DNA of 64,000 nt from Streptococcus parasanguinis (GTDB lineage Bacteria > Bacillota > Bacilli > Lactobacillales > Streptococcaceae). Positions 53,453-61,714 of this stretch are shown piece by piece; within the stretch, counting starts at the first letter, position 1; each line of letters starts with the position of its first letter. The position numbers were made by a program, and so were the translations under genes. The notes under the pieces were generated by a model. That model did not search any database. It was not told the DNA's origin and saw nothing but the letters and a program-made list of their open reading frames with translations. The stretch covers positions 1 to 64,000 of the forward strand of contig NZ_JAHZPC010000003.1 in the NCBI RefSeq assembly GCF_019929185.1, read 5' to 3'.

Positions 53453-56203
53453 TTAATTACCTCCTAATTTTCTAATTGTAAATTCCCCCCACGGCACTTC
53501 ATCAATAACTGCTTCTGGCATATTTCCTGGGAAAGTTTGTCCTCCTGGTTTCCAAAAGCCATCAAAAGCAGAATCTTCATTTCCGCTTGGAATTCTTGGA
53601 TTTTTAACAGATTCTGGTGGAATTTCAATAGCCACAGGAGAAGAACCTAGATCTCCTCGATGAAGCCCTAATATGTCTTCCAACAATTCAGGGTCTCCTT
53701 TAGTTACTTTAATCAATGTTTCTCCAGCTTCTTTAGGCATAACAAAGGCAACATGATCTTTTGGATTACCAATTGCTCCATTATTGTATCCACCTTCTTC
53801 GGGTGTGAATTTCTGAAATTTAATAGCTCCATTCTCAAATTGTTGTCTGTGTGCTTTTATGTATTCTGAACTATAAACCTTTTCGATGTTTGGACGATCA
53901 TTTTTCGGTATTGATAATACACTTTTAGCTGTGTTACCAGGGCGATATTCCACCTTAGGTGCATTCTTAGAAATATTAAAAATTAATTCCCTTTCCGCAG
54001 GAGATAATTTATTAAAGACTTTCTCTATATATCTTTCTCGAGTTGAAAAGTCTTTAAACCCTGAACTCTCCCTTGCAAGTTTACTTTCTTCAAGATTCTT
54101 CAGGATTTGTTCCTTGTTATACTTCGGTGTTTCGACATCGTGGACATTCTTCACCTCTGGAACATCCAAATCAACCTTTGATTTAACTGTTCCTACATGA
54201 TAAACCGCTTCACCCTTTATAGTAGATAAATCTTTCGGTTTTGTCAACACATCAATATCTGGCATCTTGGATTTTGGAACCACAGTTGTTGTTCCAGCCA
54301 TTGCTTCAACTGGTTTGATTTTCGGAACTTCTACATCAACCTGAGGTTTTACTGGCACCTCCAAATCCACCGATTTAGCTGGCTTGAATTTTGGTGTCTC
54401 AATATCTACATGAGTATTGGGAACTGTAACTGTATTTGGCCTATCTATTTTCTTAAACATTTTTGAAGTATCAAATTTAGGTTTAGAAATTTTAGCCATA
54501 GCTGACTGGAAAGCCCCCAAATTATCAAGAAGATCAATTGTCCCAGTAGCAATATCTGTTGTATTCTTTACCCAACCGTAGTTTTTAGCAACAAAAATTT
54601 CGTCTTTGGTAGCTTTCTCCCCTGTTGATGGATTTTTCCCTGTTTTTAAAATATATTGATTACGTTTATTCATATAATCTGGGTCGCGCCAATCAACAGG
54701 CTGCTCTTTCATCAACTGATTATATCTATAATATGCATAATCTTTCTTTGCTCTATCTGCTTTTGACGAAAAGATGTAATCAAACTCAATTCCTGTTCTT
54801 CCATTCATAAATTCAGGATGTTCAGAACTAAGTTCACCCAATGTTTTTGAATCAATTTTCTTTCTATCTGAAGTTTTGAGGTTAGAGAACATCTTTTGAT
54901 TTCTTTTTCTTTCTTGTAAAGTTTCTTCTCCACTAGCTTCTTTAAATTTACAAACATTGTAAATATAGGTAGCTTCCTGAAAACTGATACCTCCCTGCGT
55001 ATATACAAACTGACCAGTTTGACGATAGTGTTCGTATTCGTTAACAATCCCTCCATATTTTTTCTGTAAATCGGCAAGACTAGATTGACTAACTTCAATT
55101 TCGAATTTTCTGCTTTTCAAAGGTTTAGATACTGATTTCGGTACTGAAACATCTGGATAATCTTTATAATAACTAAGTAAAAAGTCAAGTTCTTCTCCAC
55201 TTAATTCTTTTCCCTTATTTGCTTTCCCAATAATCTTCTTATAATTTTCCTGTCTCTCTACTGTACTCAACACAATGGTATTTATTTCTAAATCAGGATA
55301 TTTTGCTGCAAACTCTTTGGCAAACTTCCTTTCGTCACTCGTTAATTGCTTTCCTTCAACAACTTTATCTACAACTCCCCTATAACGCATCTCCTCAGCT
55401 TTTACAGATCGCACTTCTTTAGTGTATTGTAAAATTTCCTGATCCACCACTCCTGGATACTCACTATTATAACGTTCAATTGCTGTAAGATCAGATTCTG
55501 TTAGCTCCTCCCCGTTAAATAATTTCTGAAGAGCCTTATCATAAGCCTCTTGCATGCTTACTGCACGTGCTTCCCATTTTGTTGCAACAATGTCAGCCCA
55601 ATCCGTACTGGTTGTACATTCAAATGTCCCTGCAGCAAATGAGACACCAAGGGTGTGCTCTGCATCAGCAATTCTACCAGCGGCATCGTTTGCTGCAATG
55701 TTAGCTGAAGCAGAAGAATCATTAAAAGCTATTAAGTGTTCTAATTTCTCGTTAGCTGCTCTAATTTGTTCATCCAGTGTAGATGCTTGATCACGTAAAG
55801 AGTTTAGAGATTTTTCCTGTTCACTACTGAGCGTATCCTTTCTTTCTAAACTTGCAATAGAATAACTGATTTGTATGCTAGCACGGGATGCCGAACTAAT
55901 TTCCGCTCGAAGCTGCTCCTCGTCTAAATTCTCTGCACCACATAGCGATGCATAAGTATCAGCAAGGTAATCCGCGGCATCTGCAACAGCTTCAGAATAA
56001 AGGATACAAGCCTGATAATAGGAGACCATAATTCCTGATGCATAAGCACGCGCTGCATCATAGCCTGCGCCTTGTAGGTCATATGATCCACTAAATGTAC
56101 TAAAGGCACTGATCAGTTGCTGGTAGCCTGCGACACGTCCCTGAGAAGCGCTTGATGTCGTAGAAGACATCGTCTGAAGGGCACCATAGTTTACTTTAAC
56201 CAT
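53453..56203 (-). CDS. LXG-domain polymorphic toxin of the type VII secretion system
   Basis: 916 residues. The N-terminal helical LXG domain (about 1-200) has its motif as LQG at residues 43-45. The middle has three related segments of about 60 residues, each a short G-x-x-L-T/S-x-x-E/D helix ending in YPD/YPG (near 230-250, 285-305 and 335-355). A Val-Pro rich linker (VDLEVPVKP, VDVEVPKIKP) follows at about 590-700. The C-terminal toxin domain covers about 760-916 with GAIGNPKDHVAFVMPKEAGE, IPSGNEDSAFDGFWKPGG and MPEAVIDEVPWGEFTI. I have seen this end-domain pattern in other polymorphic toxins but cannot name its activity. It should be exported with Lap partners. Confidence 0.8.
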   Translation of the reverse strand: MVKVNYGALQTMSSTTSSASQGRVAGYQQLISAFSTFSGSYDLQGAGYDAARAYASGIMVSYYQACILYSEAVADAADYLADTYASLCGAENLDEEQLRAEISSASRASIQISYSIASLERKDTLSSEQEKSLNSLRDQASTLDEQIRAANEKLEHLIAFNDSSASANIAANDAAGRIADAEHTLGVSFAAGTFECTTSTDWADIVATKWEARAVSMQEAYDKALQKLFNGEELTESDLTAIERYNSEYPGVVDQEILQYTKEVRSVKAEEMRYRGVVDKVVEGKQLTSDERKFAKEFAAKYPDLEINTIVLSTVERQENYKKIIGKANKGKELSGEELDFLLSYYKDYPDVSVPKSVSKPLKSRKFEIEVSQSSLADLQKKYGGIVNEYEHYRQTGQFVYTQGGISFQEATYIYNVCKFKEASGEETLQERKRNQKMFSNLKTSDRKKIDSKTLGELSSEHPEFMNGRTGIEFDYIFSSKADRAKKDYAYYRYNQLMKEQPVDWRDPDYMNKRNQYILKTGKNPSTGEKATKDEIFVAKNYGWVKNTTDIATGTIDLLDNLGAFQSAMAKISKPKFDTSKMFKKIDRPNTVTVPNTHVDIETPKFKPAKSVDLEVPVKPQVDVEVPKIKPVEAMAGTTTVVPKSKMPDIDVLTKPKDLSTIKGEAVYHVGTVKSKVDLDVPEVKNVHDVETPKYNKEQILKNLEESKLARESSGFKDFSTRERYIEKVFNKLSPAERELIFNISKNAPKVEYRPGNTAKSVLSIPKNDRPNIEKVYSSEYIKAHRQQFENGAIKFQKFTPEEGGYNNGAIGNPKDHVAFVMPKEAGETLIKVTKGDPELLEDILGLHRGDLGSSPVAIEIPPESVKNPRIPSGNEDSAFDGFWKPGGQTFPGNMPEAVIDEVPWGEFTIRKLGGN

Positions 56204-56218
56204 CTATCTCTTCCTTTC

Positions 56219-56527
56219 TCAATGCTTTGCTGAACTATACAGTTCTTCGCTACCTGAGCCTCTATGATTATTGATATATCCTGCAATCGAAGCATCTGTC
56301 GTCTGGAACTCTGCATGAATTCCATGGAGTACTTGGATAAAGTCGATCGCCCGCTCCTTTGCTTGCTCACCGGCATTTTTATCACCATCAATATTGGCTG
56401 ACATTCCTTTCTGGCCTTGATAAACATTGCCATCATCTTTGGTCCCAGTAGCAGAGCTCACTGAATTTGACGCAGACACAATGCTATCCGCATAGGAATG
56501 AACTGTATCATTTGATTGAATTGCCAT
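56219..56527 (-). CDS. Lap1-like (DUF3130/SACOL2603-type) T7SS partner protein
   Basis: 102 residues, all-helical with a Ser/Asn-rich first half (MAIQSNDTVHSYADSIVSAS) and a second helix ending FQTTDASIAGYIN. This matches the small WXG100-like SACOL2603/DUF3130 type. In Streptococcus intermedius such a protein (Lap1) binds the LXG domain and helps address the toxin to EssC. It lies 15 bp upstream of the LXG gene. It is first in the surviving operon. Confidence 0.65.
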   Translation of the reverse strand: MAIQSNDTVHSYADSIVSASNSVSSATGTKDDGNVYQGQKGMSANIDGDKNAGEQAKERAIDFIQVLHGIHAEFQTTDASIAGYINNHRGSGSEELYSSAKH

Positions 56528-56620
56528 AGAAAATTACTATCCTTTCGTTGAAGGGGGGATGTTCGGTAAGGAAGTCGTCGAATACTAATATTTTAAATAA
56601 AGTATTTATTGACCTATTTA

Positions 56621-56776
56621 TTATTCGCTATTGCCAATAATAAATTGCTGACGCAAACCTTTACTTGTCGTACATCCTGTTTCATTGTCTACTGTTGAAA
56701 AGTCGTCAGATTTAAAAAATAAATCTCCATCAAACAAGCCAAATATGAAACTCGGTCTTTCTTTAGAGCTTTCACC
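56621..56776 (-). pseudogene. Possible gene remnant upstream of the Lap1-like gene
   Basis: An open stretch of 51 codons reads like protein (FIFGLFDGDLFFKSDDFS, then DNETGCTTSKGLRQQF) and ends in two stop codons. It opens right after a TGA and has no start codon. It sits in the leader between promoter P2 and the Lap1-like gene, a gap of 562 bp that is otherwise AT-rich and empty. It may be the end of a lost operon gene. Low certainty. Confidence 0.35.
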
Positions 56777-57002
56777 TCATGCATGACAAAGTCACATGAA
56801 AGGTTACAGAAAACTCTATAAAGCTAGGACCATTTTGTAATTCGTTCTGTTTTGCTTGAAGTTAACTTTTCCTTTTGCTTGGACTGAACTCAGATTTTTA
56901 AATTGATCTCACTCATCCAATGCCATAATATTTTTAAATGTTATTTTCTTTCTCCACTTAATTAAGCGAAAAACAAATACCACTAAAAAATATTACCTTA
57001 CT

Positions 57003-57031
57003 ATCATACCTGAAATTACTTTGAAAATCAA
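57003..57031 (-). promoter_or_regulatory. Promoter module P2 of the LXG operon
   Basis: TTGATT (57031-57026), spacer TTCAAAGTAATTTCAGG, then TATGAT (57008-57003). It lies 475 bp upstream of the Lap1-like gene and agrees with P1 at 25 of 29 positions. Confidence 0.75.
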
Positions 57032-57063
57032 ATTAATTACTAGTTAGAGAGAGTTAAGAGGAT

Positions 57064-57092
57064 GAAAAAAGAGAGAACCGCGGTTCTCTCTA
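57064..57092 (-). terminator. Terminator after the Lap2-like gene
   Basis: A perfect 10-bp palindromic stem GAGAGAACCG/CGGTTCTCTC with TTTTTT following on the minus strand, touching the stop codon. It uncouples the Lap2-like gene from the LXG operon behind it. Confidence 0.9.
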
Positions 57093-57479
57093 AAATCTAT
57101 TTTGCTTCGCTTCTTTTTCAGCCAGCTCATTTATAAGTTGAGAGCGTTTCTTTTGAACTATTTCAAGCTGACGCTCTGTCTCACGATACTGCTGTTTAAG
57201 TTGCAACTCCTGCTCGTCTAAATCTAAAAAGAGTTTTCGAGTTGTCTCATCTATCTGTTTTAGTAGTTGGATATAAAAGGAGCGGTGAGAAGGTGTTACC
57301 CCCATCAAGAGTAAATCATTGAGCTGATAAAGAGCATCTCCTTGAGAATACTCAAGATCTTCACGCAACAGACGAAGTGCTTTTTGCTCATCTTGATTGT
57401 CCTCTAACTGCAGATCCAACCTCATCTGATCCTTGTAAAGTACGTCCAACTTCTCTTGTTGTCTATTTTGTTTTTCCAT
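57090..57479 (-). CDS. Lap2-like (DUF3958-type) coiled-coil T7SS partner protein
   Basis: 129 residues from the ATG at 57479 (MEKQNRQQEKLDVLYKDQMR), which has GGAGG upstream. The longer frame starts with TTG inside that ribosome binding site. It is almost wholly charged coiled coil with a short hydrophobic break (YQLNDLLLMGVTP). Size and pattern match the DUF3958 proteins that act as second LXG partner (Lap2). Other coiled-coil T7SS accessory families remain possible. Unusually, it is cut off from the Lap1-like gene by a terminator and about 560 bp. Confidence 0.5.
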   Translation of the reverse strand: MEKQNRQQEKLDVLYKDQMRLDLQLEDNQDEQKALRLLREDLEYSQGDALYQLNDLLLMGVTPSHRSFYIQLLKQIDETTRKLFLDLDEQELQLKQQYRETERQLEIVQKKRSQLINELAEKEAKQNRF

Positions 57480-57630
57480 TGATAGGAGAACCTCCAATAG
57501 CTAAAATCACTAAAATACTTATCCGTTATTTGACAATACCTTTTTGTATCCTGATTTTTCAGTGGGATAAAACATCTCACTTGATATAATTACCTTCGGA
57601 AAAAACTACTCTTTCATAAAATGGGTTGTG

Positions 57631-58035
57631 CTATGCAGGGAAATCGTTGAATTGTAAATTGGTATTCTCCACCATTTTTCGACGAAAATGTTGATCAGAT
57701 GTCGTTTTTCCTCCTTGGATATACCGTTCTTGACGTTGCAATCCAGTCTCCGGCGCTTTCGTATACATAGTCTGACCAATTGAATTAGCCATAGAGTCAT
57801 CTGCTACTCTGAAAGATTCACCAACATTACACAAGAATTCATCCAAAGATCCAATTGTCTCCTTCATTTCAGAAGATAATTTTTTTAAACTATCTGTTGC
57901 ATTTTGAATTTGTTCTGTAGCACTAGAATCAATGAAATCAGAAGCATTATTTTCTAACTCAGAGCTCAGATCACGAAAAGCACCATTTACCCTATTTAAA
58001 TTATCAGGATTAATATTCTTTAGGTTCTTATCCAT
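57631..58035 (-). CDS. WXG100-like small helical protein of the T7SS cargo block
   Basis: 134 residues. Helical, Asn/Ser-rich N-terminal half (MDKNLKNINPDNLNRVNGAF). A second helix, SLDEFLCNVGESFRVADDSM, resembles the end of ESAT-6-type proteins, where a hydrophobic helix is followed by F-x-x-x-D. A basic tail follows. No signal peptide. It begins 1 bp after the stop of the membrane-anchored protein gene, so both are translationally linked. Probably a secreted partner or substrate. Confidence 0.5.
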   Translation of the reverse strand: MDKNLKNINPDNLNRVNGAFRDLSSELENNASDFIDSSATEQIQNATDSLKKLSSEMKETIGSLDEFLCNVGESFRVADDSMANSIGQTMYTKAPETGLQRQERYIQGGKTTSDQHFRRKMVENTNLQFNDFPA

Positions 58036-58036
58036 A

Positions 58037-59128
58037 TTACCCCCTTTTCTTTTCCTGTTCTATCAATACCCGGCGTTCTTTATTTAATGCTAAATCTTTA
58101 TCAACATCATAATAAGCTTCAAACTCTTCTTTGGTATTCACTTGATGGACTTGTCCATCCGTACTCAATTCTGCTGGAATCGTGATTCCTTCGTAGAGAT
58201 TAGTATCAGCGGGGACAAAGAGTTGATACAAGTCGATAAACTGTTGGACATTTCCGTAGACAGTATCATAATTTAATTTAGCATCAAGCAGAATATATAA
58301 TTGAGAATTCTTTTTACGGAGTAATTGGTAAGCCCTTGGATCAGACTTTTCTATAACACTCCCCTTTAAATTATTAGGAAAGAATGTTAGTTGATTCTGA
58401 TATGAGTCATCATATGCATTGGTAGTTCTAAAGGGTTCCGTAGCATTGTCTAGAATAACCTTTAATTGTCCTAAAGCAACAGAAGGCGTATTAGATCCAC
58501 CTTGTTCTTTTGAATCTTCCCACTCAATTTTCTTCGTTTCAAGATTTAGCCATAAAATTTTACTCTCCGAAAGTTCCCAATCTCTTTCGTAAACTTTTAT
58601 AGGTAAATAATCTTTACCATTTATCTCCTCAATACCGCCTGTTTTTTCTGGTATGTATTTAGAATTATAATCTCCTACTAACTTATAAAGATCTACCTTG
58701 CTCTCCTCTAATTCTTTATCTTTGATTCGATAAATAGAAAGACTAAAGTACACATCCGGATCCTCTTTTGGTAATTTTTGCGAATACCGATGAGTTGAAT
58801 TATAAAAATAGTAACGAACAATATAACGCTTGTTAGATGCTCCATGAGCACCCAATAAATTCTCACTTACATTTGGATTGTACTTAGCAAATAGCTTATC
58901 TTCTTCCGGAGTTAGAGACTTCCAATGAACTACTACTCCTTTACCATCTTCTATAAAACGATAGGAATCAATTTCCCATTTTCCAGTATAATAGCGTGAT
59001 CTTTCATATTTTTCACGTTCTTGTTTGGCTTTTTCCAACTGTTGGTGATGTTGATAGGTAAAAAGTCCGAAAATAACAATTGAAATCACTAAAAGGAATG
59101 AGACAGTAAGAAATATATTTTTTTTCAT
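58037..59128 (-). CDS. Membrane-anchored extracytoplasmic protein of the T7SS cargo block
   Basis: 363 residues. One N-terminal helix (NIFLTVSFLLVISIVIFGLFTY) is followed by a charged coiled coil and a large hydrophilic domain (about 50-340), so the protein is a bitopic or signal-anchored surface protein. The family is not recognised. A tyrosine-rich beta domain begins TGKWEIDSYRFIEDGKG. It is packed between the 727-residue protein (12-bp gap) and the 134-residue protein. It could be a membrane immunity protein or an accessory receptor. Confidence 0.55.
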   Translation of the reverse strand: MKKNIFLTVSFLLVISIVIFGLFTYQHHQQLEKAKQEREKYERSRYYTGKWEIDSYRFIEDGKGVVVHWKSLTPEEDKLFAKYNPNVSENLLGAHGASNKRYIVRYYFYNSTHRYSQKLPKEDPDVYFSLSIYRIKDKELEESKVDLYKLVGDYNSKYIPEKTGGIEEINGKDYLPIKVYERDWELSESKILWLNLETKKIEWEDSKEQGGSNTPSVALGQLKVILDNATEPFRTTNAYDDSYQNQLTFFPNNLKGSVIEKSDPRAYQLLRKKNSQLYILLDAKLNYDTVYGNVQQFIDLYQLFVPADTNLYEGITIPAELSTDGQVHQVNTKEEFEAYYDVDKDLALNKERRVLIEQEKKRG

Positions 59129-59140
59129 TTTAATTCCTCC

Positions 59141-61324
59141 TTAGTTACCATACTTTTCGTTAAAATAATTATCAAAGTCGGTTAAAACATTACCTCCTTC
59201 AATTTCGATCAATGCATCATACATTTGAAAAATTTGTTCTGAGGTCATATTCTGCACAGTTAATGGCTTATCATTAAATAATTCACCTACTGCTTCTGTC
59301 ATTGCATGAAAGACTCGTTCTTCCGGAGATGCGCTCTCAGCATTAAAACTATTCTCCTCAGGATGTACTCCTAAAAGGAAATCTCTCATACGAGGGTCAT
59401 CCTTAAAACGTTTATTAATTATAGTTTTGGCTCTTGTAACCAGTGACGACTCTGTTTTTTTTGATTGTTGATCTTCCACAAATCCCATTACTCCATTTTG
59501 GTTAAGCTCTCCTATTCGTTTGTATGCTCCATAGTCTGTATAAAGTCGTGAGCTATGAGAAGCAACCTTAGTTTTCCCAGAATTACGTTCAAATAATGTC
59601 CAGCCTCCCTGACCAACCAAAATATCATAAATCGTCTTCTCTTTATCATTTTTTTCTCTTTTAAATTCCTCGATTTTGCTATTTTTTTCCATAAAATCTT
59701 GTAACATATTTGATAAAGGAGAAACTCCATAATTCCCTGAATTTTTAATAATTGTTTTTAAACGTCCTGAAGTTATTTCTTCTAATACACTCTGTGTATT
59801 TTCTACACCATCTCCAATTTTTGAATTTCTTAAATCTGTAAATACACTGAATGTTCCTGACGCTACTGGCCCTCCAACGAATTCTAAAATCGTTTTTATA
59901 CCATTTTTCCCTACAGAGGCCCAAAATTCATCTTCTACTTTTTGTTGTTCCTGTGCAATTTGTTCCAACTCTTTCTTATATTTTCCACTAAGTGAACCTA
60001 AAGTACCATTTTCAAAATGAGAAATATGCTCTTTTGTAGTTTCTTTAAATGGTACATTTTTAACTTTATCAAAGTCTTTAATCGGATCACTAGCATTTTT
60101 TATGACTCCTTTTTCAATTGTTTTCTTAGTTAGCACCCATTCCGAGTTTTCCGCGTTATTTAAAGCGATTTTTAATCCATTACGAGTATAAAGATCTTTT
60201 ACTTTGTGATCAGTACTATTCCCTAATACTTCTTCCCTTTTATGTTCAGTTCCAATTTTAAGCACTCGTATTGAAGCTAATAGACCTGACAAATCATTCA
60301 TTTGTTTCAACTCTTTTTTGTATTGATCCCATTCAGCTTCATTATAATCAGGAGATTTTTCAAATGCTTGCATATCTGCAGCATGAAGTTTTTTCAAAAT
60401 CACCTGTACATTGCCAAGATTCGTTGCTATTTCTTTTACTTTGGATTGATCAACTTTTTCAAGCGCATTTAGAAATAACTGTATTTTTTTTATTCCTGAT
60501 TTACTTCCATCCATCCAAGAAGTCATATCTTCCGCTACATTTTTATACGCCCCGTCAGAAACTTTAGCAGGGTCCTCAGACATTATATTTGCGATTTCTG
60601 CTGTATTTCCCTTTAATTGTGCATTTAAGATCCTAACATCAGCATCCGTACTTACTCTATTAAGGTAAACCATCTTATCTTTAGTGAGATTTCCACTCTT
60701 GATACCCTCTAAAATACTTGGAACACATACTTTAGTTACTGCTTTAAAATTATGAATTTGGTTCGTTAAATTCGTAAACAAATCGGCCGAACCGTTAACA
60801 TTATCTGCTAATACAGAATCTGCCAGTATTATTCCTGTATGAGTCCCTGATCGGGCAAGAATTTCAGTTGCTATATACATATCTGCTACAGGATCAAAGC
60901 TTCCTAAACTAGAATCTCCTTCTCCCATAGCTTCAACAGCTTCATCCAGCACAGTAACTAAATTATCCTTAACAATTGTAATCTCATTACGTTGAGGTGT
61001 AGTAAGAGAATTTAATAGAGTAGTCATTGCATCATCATCTGTGTATGCTAAACTTGAGAACCCCAACCCCTTAATCGCATCTGTGAAAGTGGATATATGA
61101 CGCCCGTAAGTTCGAATAGCCTCAGGAGCTGTAGAAAATATGGTCGTTTGGATATTATTTAATACACTAAAGAATGCATTAATAGCCTCTGCTTTTTCAC
61201 CTTCTAGACTCGTATTGAATTCACGAACTGTATCGTTAGCAGCTAGTTCGAATTTACCAGCGAACCCCTGGATGCTAGTTGCATAATTCTCTAAACCAGA
61301 AATATTCTTTACTTTTACTGTCAT
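59141..61324 (-). CDS. Large putative T7SS substrate with LXG-like helical N-terminus
   Basis: 727 residues, no signal peptide. The first 200 residues are long helices (MTVKVKNISGLENYATSIQG) of the size and position of an LXG domain, though no clear L-x-G motif is seen at the usual place. The middle is helical and charged. At about 480-510 a glycine-rich hydrophobic patch (ILEFVGGPVASGTF) could be membrane-active. The C-terminus (VEDQQSKKTESSLVTRAK to the end) is unassigned. Its location in a tight operon after essC and the 120-residue coiled-coil gene suggests a secreted effector or structural cargo. Function unknown. Confidence 0.55.
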   Translation of the reverse strand: MTVKVKNISGLENYATSIQGFAGKFELAANDTVREFNTSLEGEKAEAINAFFSVLNNIQTTIFSTAPEAIRTYGRHISTFTDAIKGLGFSSLAYTDDDAMTTLLNSLTTPQRNEITIVKDNLVTVLDEAVEAMGEGDSSLGSFDPVADMYIATEILARSGTHTGIILADSVLADNVNGSADLFTNLTNQIHNFKAVTKVCVPSILEGIKSGNLTKDKMVYLNRVSTDADVRILNAQLKGNTAEIANIMSEDPAKVSDGAYKNVAEDMTSWMDGSKSGIKKIQLFLNALEKVDQSKVKEIATNLGNVQVILKKLHAADMQAFEKSPDYNEAEWDQYKKELKQMNDLSGLLASIRVLKIGTEHKREEVLGNSTDHKVKDLYTRNGLKIALNNAENSEWVLTKKTIEKGVIKNASDPIKDFDKVKNVPFKETTKEHISHFENGTLGSLSGKYKKELEQIAQEQQKVEDEFWASVGKNGIKTILEFVGGPVASGTFSVFTDLRNSKIGDGVENTQSVLEEITSGRLKTIIKNSGNYGVSPLSNMLQDFMEKNSKIEEFKREKNDKEKTIYDILVGQGGWTLFERNSGKTKVASHSSRLYTDYGAYKRIGELNQNGVMGFVEDQQSKKTESSLVTRAKTIINKRFKDDPRMRDFLLGVHPEENSFNAESASPEERVFHAMTEAVGELFNDKPLTVQNMTSEQIFQMYDALIEIEGGNVLTDFDNYFNEKYGN

Positions 61325-61337
61325 ACATTCACTTCCT

Positions 61338-61700
61338 TTATGAGTTCATAGCTGCTATCAAAGCACTCTGAGCATTCGCCGCCTTCGTATTAGCTGTTGC
61401 TAAATCTGCTTCTACCTGTTTAATTTTGGCACTCAGTAATCCTAGAATTTCCTCTTTTTTCGTTGATAATATTTTCTCTAAAGAAGTCAAGTCTGCTTTT
61501 TCTTGGTGTTCTTCATCATCATACTTATCACCTGCAATATTTTCAGAAAGTGTCACCTCATACTTTATAGTTGTTGACTGTTTGTTCAATTTTGTATGAA
61601 TAGCTCTCAACTTTGAAACTTCTCCTGATAATCGAGTAACTTCAATACTTGCTTCAATAGATGCTCTTGTTAAAGCATTTAATGTCGCTTGATTAGCCAT
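61338..61700 (-). CDS. Small coiled-coil T7SS accessory protein
   Basis: 120 residues, helical throughout (MANQATLNALTRASIEASIEVT), with an acidic break GDKYDDEEHQEKAD in the middle. This gives a helix-turn-helix hairpin like WXG100 or DUF5082-type partners. It starts 14 bp after essC and ends 13 bp before the 727-residue gene, so it is probably the chaperone or export partner of that protein. Confidence 0.55.
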   Translation of the reverse strand: MANQATLNALTRASIEASIEVTRLSGEVSKLRAIHTKLNKQSTTIKYEVTLSENIAGDKYDDEEHQEKADLTSLEKILSTKKEEILGLLSAKIKQVEADLATANTKAANAQSALIAAMNS

Positions 61701-61714
61701 AATTCATCCCCCTT

